A stretch of DNA of 64,000 nucleotides from Sphingomonas hominis (GCF_013328205.1 NZ_JABULH010000002.1:248001-312000); one strand, 5' to 3'. Numbered from the stretch's first letter, positions 51,697 to 63,059 are shown. Notes: generated from the sequence alone by a model not told the origin. Numbers and translations: made by a program.

Positions 51697-52593
51697 ATGG
51701 CACGCGTCGGTTTCATCGGGCTGGGCAACATGGGCGGCGGGATGGCCGCGAACCTCGCCAAGGCGGGGCATGACGTCCGCGCGTTCGACCTGTCGGCAGA
51801 CGCGCTCGACAAGGCGAGGGCGGCCGGGTGCCTGCCGGTCGCCTCAGCGCGCGAAGCGGCGGAGGGCGCGGAAGCGATCGTCACCATGCTACCCGCAGGC
51901 ACCCATGTCGAGCAGGTCTACCGCGAGAGCGTGTTCGACGCCGCACCCCCCTCGGCGGTGCTGATCGATTCGTCCACGATCGACGTCGCGACCGCGCGGC
52001 GGGTGGCGGAGGCGGCGACCGCACGCGGGCTGCTCGCGGTTGATGCGCCGGTGTCGGGCGGCATCGCGGCGGCGAATGCGGGAACGCTCACCTTCATGGT
52101 CGGCGGCAGCGACGCGGCGGTCGCCGAGGCGAAGCCGTTCCTCGACGCCATGGCGAAATCGGTGTTCCACGTCGGCGCGAGCGGCGCGGGGCAGGCGGTG
52201 AAGATGTGCAACAACCTCGTCCTCGCCTCCACGATGATCGCGACGTGCGAGGCGTTCGCGCTCGCCGAGAAGCTCGGGCTCGACCCGCAGGCGTTCTACG
52301 ACGTCGGCAGCGTGTCGACTGCGCAGAGCTGGTCGATGACGTCCTATTGCCCGGTGCCGGGCGTCGGACCGGAGAGCCCGGCGGATCGCGGCTATCAGGG
52401 CGGCTTCGCGACCGCGTTGATGCTCAAGGACTTGCGGCTCGCGATGGCGGCGGCGGCGGACGCGGGGGCCGACGTGCCGATGGGGACGCGGGCGAGGGAA
52501 TTGTACGAGGTGTTCGCGGATGCGGGCGAGGGTGCGACCGACTTTTCCGGCATCATCAAGACATTCTCGCAGGCAAGCCCGGATCGGGCATAA
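51697..52593 (+). CDS. mmsB: 3-hydroxyisobutyrate dehydrogenase
   Basis: 298 residues of the beta-hydroxyacid dehydrogenase family. VGFIGLGNMGGGMAANLAKAGHDV binds NAD, DAPVSGGIAAANAGTLTFMVGG is the substrate loop and KMCNNLVLASTM holds the catalytic Lys. It oxidises 3-hydroxyisobutyrate to methylmalonate semialdehyde, which MmsA takes on. It completes the five-step valine branch with the upstream genes. The gap with a repeat suggests a separate or weakly linked transcript. Confidence 0.96.
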   Translation: MARVGFIGLGNMGGGMAANLAKAGHDVRAFDLSADALDKARAAGCLPVASAREAAEGAEAIVTMLPAGTHVEQVYRESVFDAAPPSAVLIDSSTIDVATARRVAEAATARGLLAVDAPVSGGIAAANAGTLTFMVGGSDAAVAEAKPFLDAMAKSVFHVGASGAGQAVKMCNNLVLASTMIATCEAFALAEKLGLDPQAFYDVGSVSTAQSWSMTSYCPVPGVGPESPADRGYQGGFATALMLKDLRLAMAAAADAGADVPMGTRARELYEVFADAGEGATDFSGIIKTFSQASPDRA

Positions 52594-52681
52594 CAAGCGT
52601 TGCGTCGGCGCTGAATCACGTTATCGTACGGCACAGGAGAGGATGCCGTAACGGCACCGACGACGAGGGCGAGAACAGGGG

Positions 52682-53374
52682 ATGCCCATCCAGCGGGGGG
52701 CGGCGGGTGAACCGTCGCGCGATCGGTCGCGTGTGCCAGTGGGTGGTCGAGCGGCGCGGCGGCGCAACTCGGCCGACCTGCTGCTCGACGCCGCCAGCGC
52801 GTTGATGATCGAGCGCAACTCGGTTCACATCACCTTTGCCGACATCGCCGAACGATCGGGGCTCAATTCCGCGCTGATCCATTATCGTTTCGGCGGGAAG
52901 CCGGGGCTGTTCCGCGCCCTGCTCGAACGCGACGCCGGCGGCGTGTTCCCGCACCTCGACGAGCTGATCAGTTCGAACCGCAGTGCGGCGGAGAAGCTGC
53001 GGCTGCATGTGCGCGAGATCATCCGCGTCTACTGGCGTTACCCCTACATGAGCCGGCTGGTTGCCACGATGACGGCCGACACCGCGACGGAGAGCGCGCG
53101 CTTCATCGCCGAGCGCTTCACCCGCCCGATCGCCGACGCGCACGCCGCAATCCTGGCGCAGGGCGAGGCGGAGGGGCATTTCCGCCGTGTCGATCCGATG
53201 CTGTTCTATTTCTCGTTGTTCGGCGCATGCGAGCATCTGTTCAGCGCGCGTCACTCATTGTGCTGGGCGTTCGGCGTCGGCGAGATCGACGAAGCGCTGA
53301 GCCGCCGCTACGCCGATCATGTCGCGACGACGCTGCTCGACGGCATCGTCGTGCGCGCGTGCGGCAGCGCCTGA
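52682..53374 (+). CDS. TetR-family transcriptional regulator
   Basis: 230 residues. The HTH reads ITFADIAERSGLNSALIHYRFGGKPGLFRAL, with a basic N-terminal stretch (RSRVPVGGRAARRRNSADLLLDAASAL). The ligand domain has YPYMSRLVATMTADTATESARFI and a Cys-rich LFSARHSLCWAFG end. It is encoded 88 bases after mmsB on the same strand, so it could regulate the valine genes or the convergent porin. The upstream half of the N terminus is unusually long, so the start may be internal. Confidence 0.9.
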   Translation: MPIQRGAAGEPSRDRSRVPVGGRAARRRNSADLLLDAASALMIERNSVHITFADIAERSGLNSALIHYRFGGKPGLFRALLERDAGGVFPHLDELISSNRSAAEKLRLHVREIIRVYWRYPYMSRLVATMTADTATESARFIAERFTRPIADAHAAILAQGEAEGHFRRVDPMLFYFSLFGACEHLFSARHSLCWAFGVGEIDEALSRRYADHVATTLLDGIVVRACGSA

Positions 53375-53378
53375 CACG

Positions 53379-54590
53379 CTACAGCGCCCACTCGGCCGTC
53401 AGCCAGACCTTGCGCGTGTCCGCGCCGAACCGGTCGGCCATATAGTCGGCGTAGCGTGCCGACCACGTCACCCCGCCGAGCGTCGCGCTGGCGAGCAGGT
53501 TGAGTTCGTCGCCGTAGCTGCGCACGCGCCGGTCGCTGTCGTAATGATGGACGAACGCTGATAGCTCGACGCCGCGCGCACGACCCAACTCCGGCCAGCG
53601 CGCGCCTACCCCGGCGTAGACGTCGCGTACGCCGTCCGCCGGCGTGGTGGTGAATTTGTCCGCCCAACCCTGAAACCCGAACACCGCGCCGAAGGGCGTC
53701 TGCACGCTGGTCAGCGCGCGGCCGTCGTCGGCGCCCAGCACTTCGTAGCCGATCGTCGCCGACACCGCCCGGCGCGACAGCTTGGCCTCGCCGAGCCAGT
53801 AATCGGCGGCGTAATCGTTGGGGTTGTGTGCGTAATCGCTCTGCCGCGCGTAGCTGGCCACGTAATCCACCGAATAGCCGCCACCGAGCGCGCGTTTGCC
53901 TGCCAGCCGCACGCCGTAAGTCTGGCTAGACAGGCGGTAGCCCTGGTAGGCGGCCTCGTCGGCGTCGACCAGATAGGCGAAGCCGGTCAGCGTACCGATC
54001 GGCGAGGCGTAACCGAGCAGCGCGAACACATTGTCGCCGCTGACCGCCTGCGGGCGCGCGCCGCGCCCGTCGATGCCGTTGATCGTCCGCACGCTCCACG
54101 CGTAGCTGACGTCGAGCGTCAGCTTCGGCGCGAGCGTTGCTTGCGCGCGCACCGCGTCGAACGTCTGCGCATTCTGCCGGAACTTGGCCGCGCCGACGAA
54201 TCGCTGGTCGGCGAGGATCAGATACTGCCGCCCAACCGTCAGCGTGGCGCGGTCGGGGATCGTGTAGGCGATCTGCGCGCGGTTGAACTCGACGTTCTGC
54301 GGATCGGCGACGATCGGCCGGCCAGTATCGCCCTCCAGCCCGTCGAAGTATTCGGTGCCGATCGCGAGCGTACCTTCGCCCTCGATCAGCGCGAATAGCC
54401 GGCTGCGCTTGGCGACGACGCCGGCGCGCACGCGCATCGTCACCGCATTCGAGTCACGCGGAAGGTCCTGCTCGACGTGTTCGTAGCGCAACCGCGTCTC
54501 GGCGAGCGGTGCGAGCTCGATCGTCTGCGCGGCGGCGCTGCCCGCCATCACCACCGAGACGGCGAGTGCGGGAAGAAAATAACGCTGCAT
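53379..54590 (-). CDS. Outer-membrane beta-barrel protein (porin/alginate-export-like)
   Basis: 403 residues from MQRYFLPALAVSVVMAGSAAAQ (signal peptide), preceded by AAGGGGTG. Alternating strands (LRYEHVEQDLPRDSNAVTMRVRAGVVAKR, TLTVGRQYLILADQRFVGAA) and the final LTAEWAL with aromatic/hydrophobic alternation fit a 16-18-strand barrel. The family cannot be fixed; alginate-export-type porins look similar. It is back-to-back with the TetR gene's stop and followed (in gene order) by the aldehyde dehydrogenase, so it may be an uptake channel for that enzyme's substrate. Confidence 0.8.
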   Translation of the reverse strand: MQRYFLPALAVSVVMAGSAAAQTIELAPLAETRLRYEHVEQDLPRDSNAVTMRVRAGVVAKRSRLFALIEGEGTLAIGTEYFDGLEGDTGRPIVADPQNVEFNRAQIAYTIPDRATLTVGRQYLILADQRFVGAAKFRQNAQTFDAVRAQATLAPKLTLDVSYAWSVRTINGIDGRGARPQAVSGDNVFALLGYASPIGTLTGFAYLVDADEAAYQGYRLSSQTYGVRLAGKRALGGGYSVDYVASYARQSDYAHNPNDYAADYWLGEAKLSRRAVSATIGYEVLGADDGRALTSVQTPFGAVFGFQGWADKFTTTPADGVRDVYAGVGARWPELGRARGVELSAFVHHYDSDRRVRSYGDELNLLASATLGGVTWSARYADYMADRFGADTRKVWLTAEWAL

Positions 54591-54660
54591 GATCACCCCT
54601 TTACGGGGGCGGCTCATGCGACAGGCGCGGGCTCGCGTGCAAGCCCGCGCCAGTTGGCGA

Positions 54661-56085
54661 TCAGACCGGTGCGCCGACGACCGTCTTCACTTCCATGAAG
54701 TCGGTCAGACCGTATTTCCCGTTCTCGCGCCCGTTGCCCGACTGTTTGTAGCCGCCGAAGGGCGCGGCGATGTCGGGGGACCAGCTGTTGATCGTGACCA
54801 GCCCGGCGCGCAGGCGGCCAGCAACCTTGGCCGCCTCCGCCGGATCGCCCGAGATTGTCGCCGACAGACCGTATTCGGTGTCGTTGGCGATGCGCACGCC
54901 CTCGTCGATCCCGTCATAGGTCGTGATCGTCGCGACCGGCCCGAACGTTTCCTCGCGCGCGATGCGCATGTCGGGCGTCACGTCGGTGAACAACGTCGGT
55001 TGGATGTAGAAGCCAGAGTTGCGCCCGTCGGGCCGCCCGGGGCCGCCGGTGACGAGCGTCGCGCCCTCGTCAATCGCCGACTGGATCAGCGCTTGAATCT
55101 TCTCATATTGCGCCTTGTTGACGACCGGGCCGATGTGCTGCCCTTCCTCCAGCGGGTTGCCGACCTGCGTCTGCTCCATCATCGACTTCACGATCGCGGT
55201 CGCCTCGGCGGCCTGGCTCTGGTGGACGAGGAGGCGCGTCGGCGCGATGCAGCTCTGTCCCGAGTTGGCGAGCACGCCCGCCACGGTCGGGGGCAAGACC
55301 TTGCCCAAATCCGCGCCCTCCAGCACCAGATTGGCGGCCTTGCCGCCCAGTTCTTGATGCACGCGCTTGACCGTCGCCGCGGCTGCCTGCGCGACTGCGA
55401 TTCCGGCGCGGGTCGATCCGGTGAAGCTGACCATGTCGACCCCGCGGTGCGCCGACAGTGCCGCGCCGACGCCCGGACCATCGCCGTTGACGAGGTTGAA
55501 CACGCCCGCGGGCACGCCCGCCGCGTCCATGATCTCGGCCAGGATCACCGCGCAGCTCGGCGCCTCTTCGCTCGGTTTCAGGATCATCGTGTCACCGGCG
55601 GCGAGCGCGGGCGCGACCTTGGCGCAGATCTGGTTGAGCGGCCAATTCCACGGCGTGATCATCGCTACGACGCCGAGCGGTTCGTGGACGACCTTGGCCT
55701 TACCGATCACCTCCTCGAACGCGAACGCGTCCAGCGCCTTCAGCGTCGCGGCGAAATGCGCCAGGCCGGTCGGTGCCTGTGCCGCCATCGCGAGCCCGAT
55801 CGGCGCGCCCATCTCCTGCGCCATCGATTTCGCGAGATCGGAAATACGCTTCTTATACTCGCCAAGAATTCGCGTCAGCACCGCCTTGCGCTCGTCGACG
55901 CTGGTCTGCGACCAAGTCTCGAACGCTGTGCGCGCCGCCTCAACCGCGCGGTCGACGTCGGCGGGGGTGCCGATCGTAATCTCGGTGCAGGGCTGCTCGG
56001 TCGCGGGGTCGATCACCTGATAGGTGCGGCCGCCGTCGCTCTCGACCCACTCACCGTTGATGTAATGTTTGAGGTAGCTTTGCAT
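54661..56085 (-). CDS. Aldehyde dehydrogenase family protein
   Basis: 474 residues from MQSYLKHYINGEWVESDGG. Motifs are TPWNWPLNQICAKVAPALAAG, the ELGGKAANLVLEGAD loop with the catalytic Glu, NSGQSCIAPTR with the catalytic Cys, and FGGYKQSGNGRENG. NAD(P)-dependent oxidation of an aldehyde to the acid; the substrate is not visible. Its 3' end is 71 bases from the porin start, so it is the upstream gene of the pair. The ATG is preceded by GGTGGAGAG. Confidence 0.95.
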   Translation of the reverse strand: MQSYLKHYINGEWVESDGGRTYQVIDPATEQPCTEITIGTPADVDRAVEAARTAFETWSQTSVDERKAVLTRILGEYKKRISDLAKSMAQEMGAPIGLAMAAQAPTGLAHFAATLKALDAFAFEEVIGKAKVVHEPLGVVAMITPWNWPLNQICAKVAPALAAGDTMILKPSEEAPSCAVILAEIMDAAGVPAGVFNLVNGDGPGVGAALSAHRGVDMVSFTGSTRAGIAVAQAAAATVKRVHQELGGKAANLVLEGADLGKVLPPTVAGVLANSGQSCIAPTRLLVHQSQAAEATAIVKSMMEQTQVGNPLEEGQHIGPVVNKAQYEKIQALIQSAIDEGATLVTGGPGRPDGRNSGFYIQPTLFTDVTPDMRIAREETFGPVATITTYDGIDEGVRIANDTEYGLSATISGDPAEAAKVAGRLRAGLVTINSWSPDIAAPFGGYKQSGNGRENGKYGLTDFMEVKTVVGAPV

Positions 56086-56182
56086 CGCTCTCCACCGCCC
56101 TTGTTGATGGCATAACAAAAATCATGGGCCGGGGACGGACCGGTTGCAAGGCGAAACGTGACGCGGAACCCCGGCGTTCGGT

Positions 56183-56246
56183 CGTGCCACGCTGGCACGC
56201 TCCGCGTCGGGCTTAACGCCGTGTGGCAGGTGAGCGGCTGCGTTAA
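56183..56246. promoter_or_regulatory. Inverted repeats upstream of the beta-helix gene
   Basis: CGTGCCA-CGC-TGGCACG (56183-56199) is a 7-bp stem, and TTAACGC (56213-56219) with GCGTTAA (56240-56246) is a second dyad. They lie 70-130 bases upstream of the ATG at 56314. Candidate operators; no factor can be named. Confidence 0.4.
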
Positions 56247-56313
56247 CCCTCTTTGCGGATGGGCGCTTAAGGCTCGCGCGTGCAGGGCTGGCGGGATCAA
56301 GGAGTCCTCATCG

Positions 56314-57243
56314 ATGCGCAAGATCCTGCCTCTCGTCGCGCTCGCGCTGACCGCACCCGTCGCGGCGCAGCAGGGCGGACCGTTCACGGTGCAGAAGAGC
56401 GGTGAATCGTTCACTACGCTCGACGACGCGCTGATGGCGGTGCGCGGGCAGGATGCCACGGTGGTGATCGCGCCGGGCACGTACCGGCAATGCGCGGTGC
56501 AGCAGGCGGGGCGCATCACCTTCAAGGCGGCGCGGCCGGGTTCGGTGATCTTCGACGGCACCACCTGCGAGGACAAGGCGGCGCTGGTGCTGCGCGGCGG
56601 CGGATCGGTCGTCGACGGCATTGTGTTTCGCAACATGCGCGTCAACGACGGCAACGGGGCGGGCATCCGGATCGAATTGGGCGACCTGACCGTCACCAAT
56701 TCGATGTTTCTCGACAGCCAGGAGGGGATCCTGGGGTCGACCGACCAGCCGACGCGGATCCGCATCGACCATTCGACCTTTGCCGGGCTCGGCCAGTGCG
56801 ACGAAACGCCCGATTGCGCGCACTCGATCTATCTCGGCACCGCCGGCAGCGTGACAGTCACCAACTCGCGCTTCGAGCGCGGCCGTGGCGGGCATTACGT
56901 CAAGATCCGCAGCCCGCGCGTCGTTATCACCAACAACAGCTTCGACGACACGCAGGGGCGCAAGACCAATTACATGATCGACCTGCCCAATGGCGCGACC
57001 GGACGGATCGCCGACAACGTCTTCGTGCAAGGAACGCACAAGGAAAATTGGTCGGGCATGATCGTGGTCGCGGCGGAAGGTCAGGAGAATTCGTCCGCCG
57101 GGTTGCAGGTGGAGGGCAACACCGCCTCGCTCGCGCCGGGTCAGGACAAGCATCCCGCCTTTCTCGCCAACGGCAGCGGGCAGCGGCTGGCGCAAGGGCA
57201 GAACCGGCTGGGCGCGGGGATCAAGCCGTACGAGACGCGCTAG
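56314..57243 (+). CDS. Secreted right-handed parallel beta-helix protein
   Basis: 309 residues from MRKILPLVALALTAPVAAQ, a signal peptide. The start ATG is chosen because it directly precedes the signal peptide and AAGGAG lies 9 bases upstream. The mature chain carries repeated short strands with a G-D-x-x-V-T-N pattern (RIELGDLTVTNSMF, VTVTNSRFERGRG, RVVITNNSFDD), typical of pectate-lyase-like beta-helices. No catalytic residues of a known lyase are clear. Role could be binding or cleaving a polysaccharide; context does not say. Confidence 0.78.
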   Translation: MRKILPLVALALTAPVAAQQGGPFTVQKSGESFTTLDDALMAVRGQDATVVIAPGTYRQCAVQQAGRITFKAARPGSVIFDGTTCEDKAALVLRGGGSVVDGIVFRNMRVNDGNGAGIRIELGDLTVTNSMFLDSQEGILGSTDQPTRIRIDHSTFAGLGQCDETPDCAHSIYLGTAGSVTVTNSRFERGRGGHYVKIRSPRVVITNNSFDDTQGRKTNYMIDLPNGATGRIADNVFVQGTHKENWSGMIVVAAEGQENSSAGLQVEGNTASLAPGQDKHPAFLANGSGQRLAQGQNRLGAGIKPYETR

Positions 57244-57297
57244 CCGCAACGTTTCGCTTCCATCGCGGACGCGGTCGCGGCTAGTGCAAGTCGCATC

Positions 57298-58830
57298 ATG
57301 ATCAAGCACGCGCTTTCCGTCACTCGCGAGGGTGATTTCGCCCAATGGTATCAAACCGTCATCAGCGAGGCCGATCTCGCCGAGGAGAGCGGCGTGCGCG
57401 GGTGCATGGTGATCCGCCCGTGGGGTTACGGCATCTGGGAGCGGATGCAGCGGCTGCTCGACGACGCGATCAAGGCGACGGGGCACGAGAATTGTTACTT
57501 CCCGCTGTTCATCCCCTTGAGCTACTTCGAGAAGGAAGCCGAGCACGTCGAGGGTTTCGCCAAGGAGATGGCGGTCGTCACGCACCACCGGCTGGTCGCG
57601 GACGGCAAGGGCGGGCTGGTGCCCGACCCGGCCGCCAAGCTCGAGGAGCCGTTGGTCGTCCGCCCTACCAGCGAGACGGTGATCGGCGCGGCCTTCTCGC
57701 GCTGGGTACAATCGTGGCGCGACCTGCCGGTGCTGATCAATCAGTGGGCCAATGTGGTACGCTGGGAGATGCGCACGCGCATGTTCCTGCGCACCGCCGA
57801 ATTCCTCTGGCAGGAGGGGCATACCGCGCATGCCTCGGCCGAGGAAGCGCGCGACGAGACGCTCAAGATGCTCGAAGTCTACCGCGACTTCGCCGAGAAC
57901 GCGGTCGCGCTGCCGGTGATCGCGGGCGAGAAGCCGGAGAACGAGCGCTTCCCCGGCGCGGTCGCGACCTACTCGATCGAGGCGATGATGCAGGACGGCA
58001 AGGCGCTGCAAGCCGGCACGTCGCACTTCCTTGGCACCAATTTCGCCAGCGCGCAGAACATCCGCTTCCAGAATGCCGAAGGGCAGCTCGAACTCGCCAA
58101 CACGACGAGCTGGGGCGTGTCGACGCGGATGATCGGCGGGCTGATCATGGTGCACGGCGACGACGACGGCCTGCGCGTGCCGCCGCGCGTCGCGCCGTGG
58201 CAGGTGGTGATCGTGCCGATGCTGCGCGACAACCCGGACGACGCCGCGCTGGTCGATTATTGCAAGGCGCTCCAGCAAGCGTTGGCCGCGCAGAGCGCGC
58301 TCGGCGAACCGGTGCGTGCGCTGCTTGATCTGAAAGCAGTCAAGTCGACCAACAAGCGCTGGTCCTGGGTCAAGAAGGGCGCGCCGATCGTGATCGAGGT
58401 CGGCGGGCGCGACATGGCCGCGGCCAACGTCTCGGTGATCCGCCGCGACCGATTGTACCGCGCCGACGGCAAGCTCGACAGCGTCGGGACGGTGAAGGAC
58501 GATTTCGTGGCAGGCGTGGGCGACATGCTCCGCGACATTCAAGAGTCGCTGTTCGAGGAAGCTTCGGCACGGCTCAAGGCGAACATCTCGACCGCCGACG
58601 ACTGGTCGGAGGTCGAGGCGCATTTCGCGGAAGGCAACAAGACGCCCGGCTGGCTCGACGTGCGCTGGTCGCGCCCGACCGGCGCGGCGCTTGATCAGGT
58701 GGTCGAGCGGTTGAAGGCGTTGAAGCTCACGCTGCGCAACGCGCCGATGGGGCAGACCCATCCTGAGGGTCAGTGCATCTTCACCGGCGAGCCGTGCGTC
58801 GAGCGCGTGCTGGTCGGCCGCGCTTATTGA
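57298..58830 (+). CDS. proS: Prolyl-tRNA synthetase, archaeal/eukaryotic-like type
   Basis: 510 residues. Class II synthetase motifs: motif 1 region RPWGYGIWERMQRLLDDAI, motif 2 in VVRWEMRTRMFLRTAEFLWQEGHTAH, and motif 3 later. The chain lacks the large editing insertion of bacterial-type ProRS and ends in a Tyr (RVLVGRAY), a feature of the archaeal/eukaryotic type, whose C-terminal zinc-like domain uses the terminal Tyr carboxylate. Charges tRNA-Pro. The closest relatives cannot be settled without alignment. Confidence 0.95.
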   Translation: MIKHALSVTREGDFAQWYQTVISEADLAEESGVRGCMVIRPWGYGIWERMQRLLDDAIKATGHENCYFPLFIPLSYFEKEAEHVEGFAKEMAVVTHHRLVADGKGGLVPDPAAKLEEPLVVRPTSETVIGAAFSRWVQSWRDLPVLINQWANVVRWEMRTRMFLRTAEFLWQEGHTAHASAEEARDETLKMLEVYRDFAENAVALPVIAGEKPENERFPGAVATYSIEAMMQDGKALQAGTSHFLGTNFASAQNIRFQNAEGQLELANTTSWGVSTRMIGGLIMVHGDDDGLRVPPRVAPWQVVIVPMLRDNPDDAALVDYCKALQQALAAQSALGEPVRALLDLKAVKSTNKRWSWVKKGAPIVIEVGGRDMAAANVSVIRRDRLYRADGKLDSVGTVKDDFVAGVGDMLRDIQESLFEEASARLKANISTADDWSEVEAHFAEGNKTPGWLDVRWSRPTGAALDQVVERLKALKLTLRNAPMGQTHPEGQCIFTGEPCVERVLVGRAY

Positions 58831-58890
58831 TTATCCTATGTGCTCGCCCGCACAGGTGACGCGGGCGGATGCACGTCCTATCTCTTGGGC

Positions 58891-61131
<2,241 letters not shown>

Positions 61132-61139
61132 GATCGAAC

Positions 61140-61442
61140 ATGGCAGGCGAGATGGTTTCGGCTCTGGTGGTGGGCACGCGCCGCCGCATCGTCGACTATT
61201 TCACGAACGCGGGCGCGACCAAGCCCGATGCCGCATTGCCCTACGCGCCCAAGGCGCGGCTGGAGAAGCGGCTGTTCCGCCGCATGGTCGATTTCGGCTT
61301 GCTGGTCGAGGTGAAGCAGGGCCGCTTCTGGCTCGACCAGGATCGTTTGTCGGACTTCAAGAAGGAGTCGCTCGCGCGCGTGCTCGGCACGATCGCGCTG
61401 GCAGGCTTCGCCGCCGCGGGTGCGATGGCGGTCGGCGGGTAA
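61140..61442 (+). CDS. Small conserved protein downstream of rnr
   Basis: 100 residues, unrecognised. A compact charged N-terminal domain (TRRRIVDYFTNAGATKPDAALPY, KARLEKRLFRRMVDFGLLVE) precedes a hydrophobic C-terminal helix (VLGTIALAGFAAAGAMAVGG) that could anchor it to the membrane. The N-terminal part looks like a small winged-helix or similar fold, but I cannot assign it. It begins 8 bases after rnr on the same strand and is followed by a hairpin. Confidence 0.7.
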   Translation: MAGEMVSALVVGTRRRIVDYFTNAGATKPDAALPYAPKARLEKRLFRRMVDFGLLVEVKQGRFWLDQDRLSDFKKESLARVLGTIALAGFAAAGAMAVGG

Positions 61443-61450
61443 TCGTCGAA

Positions 61451-61473
61451 CATCCCGGGCAATGCTCGGGATG
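61451..61473. terminator. Bidirectional terminator after the rnr operon
   Basis: CATCCCGGGC (61451-61460) pairs with GCTCGGGATG (61464-61473), one G-T mismatch, loop AAT. It sits between two convergent genes. Its arms echo the ends of the family A repeat. Confidence 0.65.
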
Positions 61474-61493
61474 ACCGGGAACGCGCGCGCTGC

Positions 61494-62663
61494 CTACACC
61501 GCGGCGAAGGTCATCCCTGCGCGCGCCGCCAACCGGTCGCGCAGCGTCGTGCCCATCAGCGCGCCGGGCGTCCAGACGCCACCCGCGCCATCCACGTCCT
61601 GCACCAGACACAAGGCGCTTTCCGCCAACATCTTGCACGTGCAGCCGTAACCGGGATCGCGGTCGCCGGTCACGACCGCGTCGACGCGGTCGCCCGCGTC
61701 GGTCAGCCCGACGAACAGGATGTCGAAACTGCCCGCCTCGCGCTCGGCCTTGGTCGGCCCCTCGCCGGGTTTCGGTCCCTTGTCGCCGCCGAATGGGTTG
61801 AGCTTGCCCAGCGCTTCGGCCGCGGCGCGACCCATGTCGCCCAGGCCCGTCACCACCATCTCGTCATACACCATGTCGCCCCACGGCTGCCCCAGCAGGA
61901 AGTTGGTGCGGTGCACGTTCTTGGTGTTGATCGGCGCCATGACGAACGGCGCGACCCATGATTCGATTGTCGGATCGTACTCGGGCAGCAAGCCCGACGG
62001 CTGGTTCGGCCCCTTGTGCCCCGGCGTCAGCGCGAACGGATCGGCGAGCAGCGGGATCAGCGACGGCTTCTTCGCCGCCGCCGCCATTGTCGCCTTGAGG
62101 CTCGCCGCGGTGCCGCCCGAGAAGCCGCCCTTCATCGAGCGGACACGCCCCTTGATCCGCGACACCGGCCGGCCCAGCCGCGCCATTGCGGCTTCCTGCA
62201 CCGTCATCACGCCCAGGTCGAAGGGGATCGAGTCGAACCCGCACGAGAAGACGATCCGCGCGCCGCTCGCCCGCGCAGCGGCGTGGTGCCGGTCGATCAT
62301 CTCGCGCATCCACCCCGGCTCGCCGCACAGGTCGACGTAGGCCGTGCCGGTCTCAACGCAGGCGGCGACCAGATCGCTGCCGTAAAGCTGGTACGGTCCG
62401 ACCGTGGTGATGACCACCGCGGTGCGGGCGCACATGGCGCGCAGCGACGCGGGTGCCTCGGCATCGGCGGTAACGAGCGGCACATTGTCCGGCACGCCCA
62501 TCTCGTCGCGGACCTGCTCGAGCTTGGCCTGCGAGCGACCGGCCATCGCCCAGCGCACCCCGCTCGGATAGGTCAGCGCGAGATATTCGGCGACGAGGCG
62601 GCCGGTATAGCCGGTCGCGCCATAGACGATGACGTCGAACTCGCGCCCATGATCCTGTGCCAT
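61494..62663 (-). CDS. Saccharopine dehydrogenase-like reductase
   Basis: 389 residues. The Rossmann motif VIVYGATGYTGRLVAEYLA at about 10-27, then MAGRSQAKLEQV, matches the saccharopine dehydrogenase/trans-acting enoyl-reductase family. The remainder, including CGFDSIPFDLGVMT and GGFSGGTAASL, is conserved in the enoyl reductase branch. These NADP-binding proteins act in lipid or lysine metabolism; a direct substrate is not visible. Ends in a normal alignment; single-gene unit. Confidence 0.88.
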   Translation of the reverse strand: MAQDHGREFDVIVYGATGYTGRLVAEYLALTYPSGVRWAMAGRSQAKLEQVRDEMGVPDNVPLVTADAEAPASLRAMCARTAVVITTVGPYQLYGSDLVAACVETGTAYVDLCGEPGWMREMIDRHHAAARASGARIVFSCGFDSIPFDLGVMTVQEAAMARLGRPVSRIKGRVRSMKGGFSGGTAASLKATMAAAAKKPSLIPLLADPFALTPGHKGPNQPSGLLPEYDPTIESWVAPFVMAPINTKNVHRTNFLLGQPWGDMVYDEMVVTGLGDMGRAAAEALGKLNPFGGDKGPKPGEGPTKAEREAGSFDILFVGLTDAGDRVDAVVTGDRDPGYGCTCKMLAESALCLVQDVDGAGGVWTPGALMGTTLRDRLAARAGMTFAAV

Positions 62664-62747
62664 GCCGTTCCCCTACCTAATGTCGTGCGCCTCGTGGCGT
62701 CGCTTTAGTCAGTAGACCGGAACCGGCGGCCGGGCACAAGCCGGCGA

Positions 62748-63059
62748 TCAGCTCGCCGCGGGAGGCACGGTCTCGACCACCGGTGCGGGGCGGGTCCACG
62801 ACGTCAGCGCCTGCTCGGCGCGGGCGAGGCCGTCGTCGCTCTCGATCGCGGCATCGATCGGGCGGCTGCCGAGCGCGTCGTCGTGGGTGTTGAGAAAGGT
62901 CATCGCCGCGTCGCGGTCGCCCAGCGTCACGAAGGCGAGCTGCGCGATCCGGCCCTGGCGCGCGGCGGCGCCGCGGTCCATCGCGACACGCGCGGGGCGG
63001 AAGCGGCGCGTCGCGGGTACCGACTTCGCCGGCGGTTGTGTTGTGTCCTCGTCGCTCAA
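62748..63059 (-). CDS. MbcA/ParS/Xre-type toxin-binding domain protein (orphan)
   Basis: 103 residues from a TTG start that overlaps the stop of the upstream small gene (TTGA). The first 35 residues are a charged extension (LSDEDTTQPPAKSVPATRR); the core QLAFVTLGDRDAAMTFLNTHDDALGSRPIDAA fits the MbcA/ParS/Xre toxin-binding domain (DUF2384), where an antitoxin normally binds an RES-type toxin. No RES-domain gene is adjacent in this window. The TTG start has not been verified by other evidence; an ATG further in (MDRGAAARQ) would cut off the extension. Confidence 0.7.
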   Translation of the reverse strand: MSDEDTTQPPAKSVPATRRFRPARVAMDRGAAARQGRIAQLAFVTLGDRDAAMTFLNTHDDALGSRPIDAAIESDDGLARAEQALTSWTRPAPVVETVPPAAS

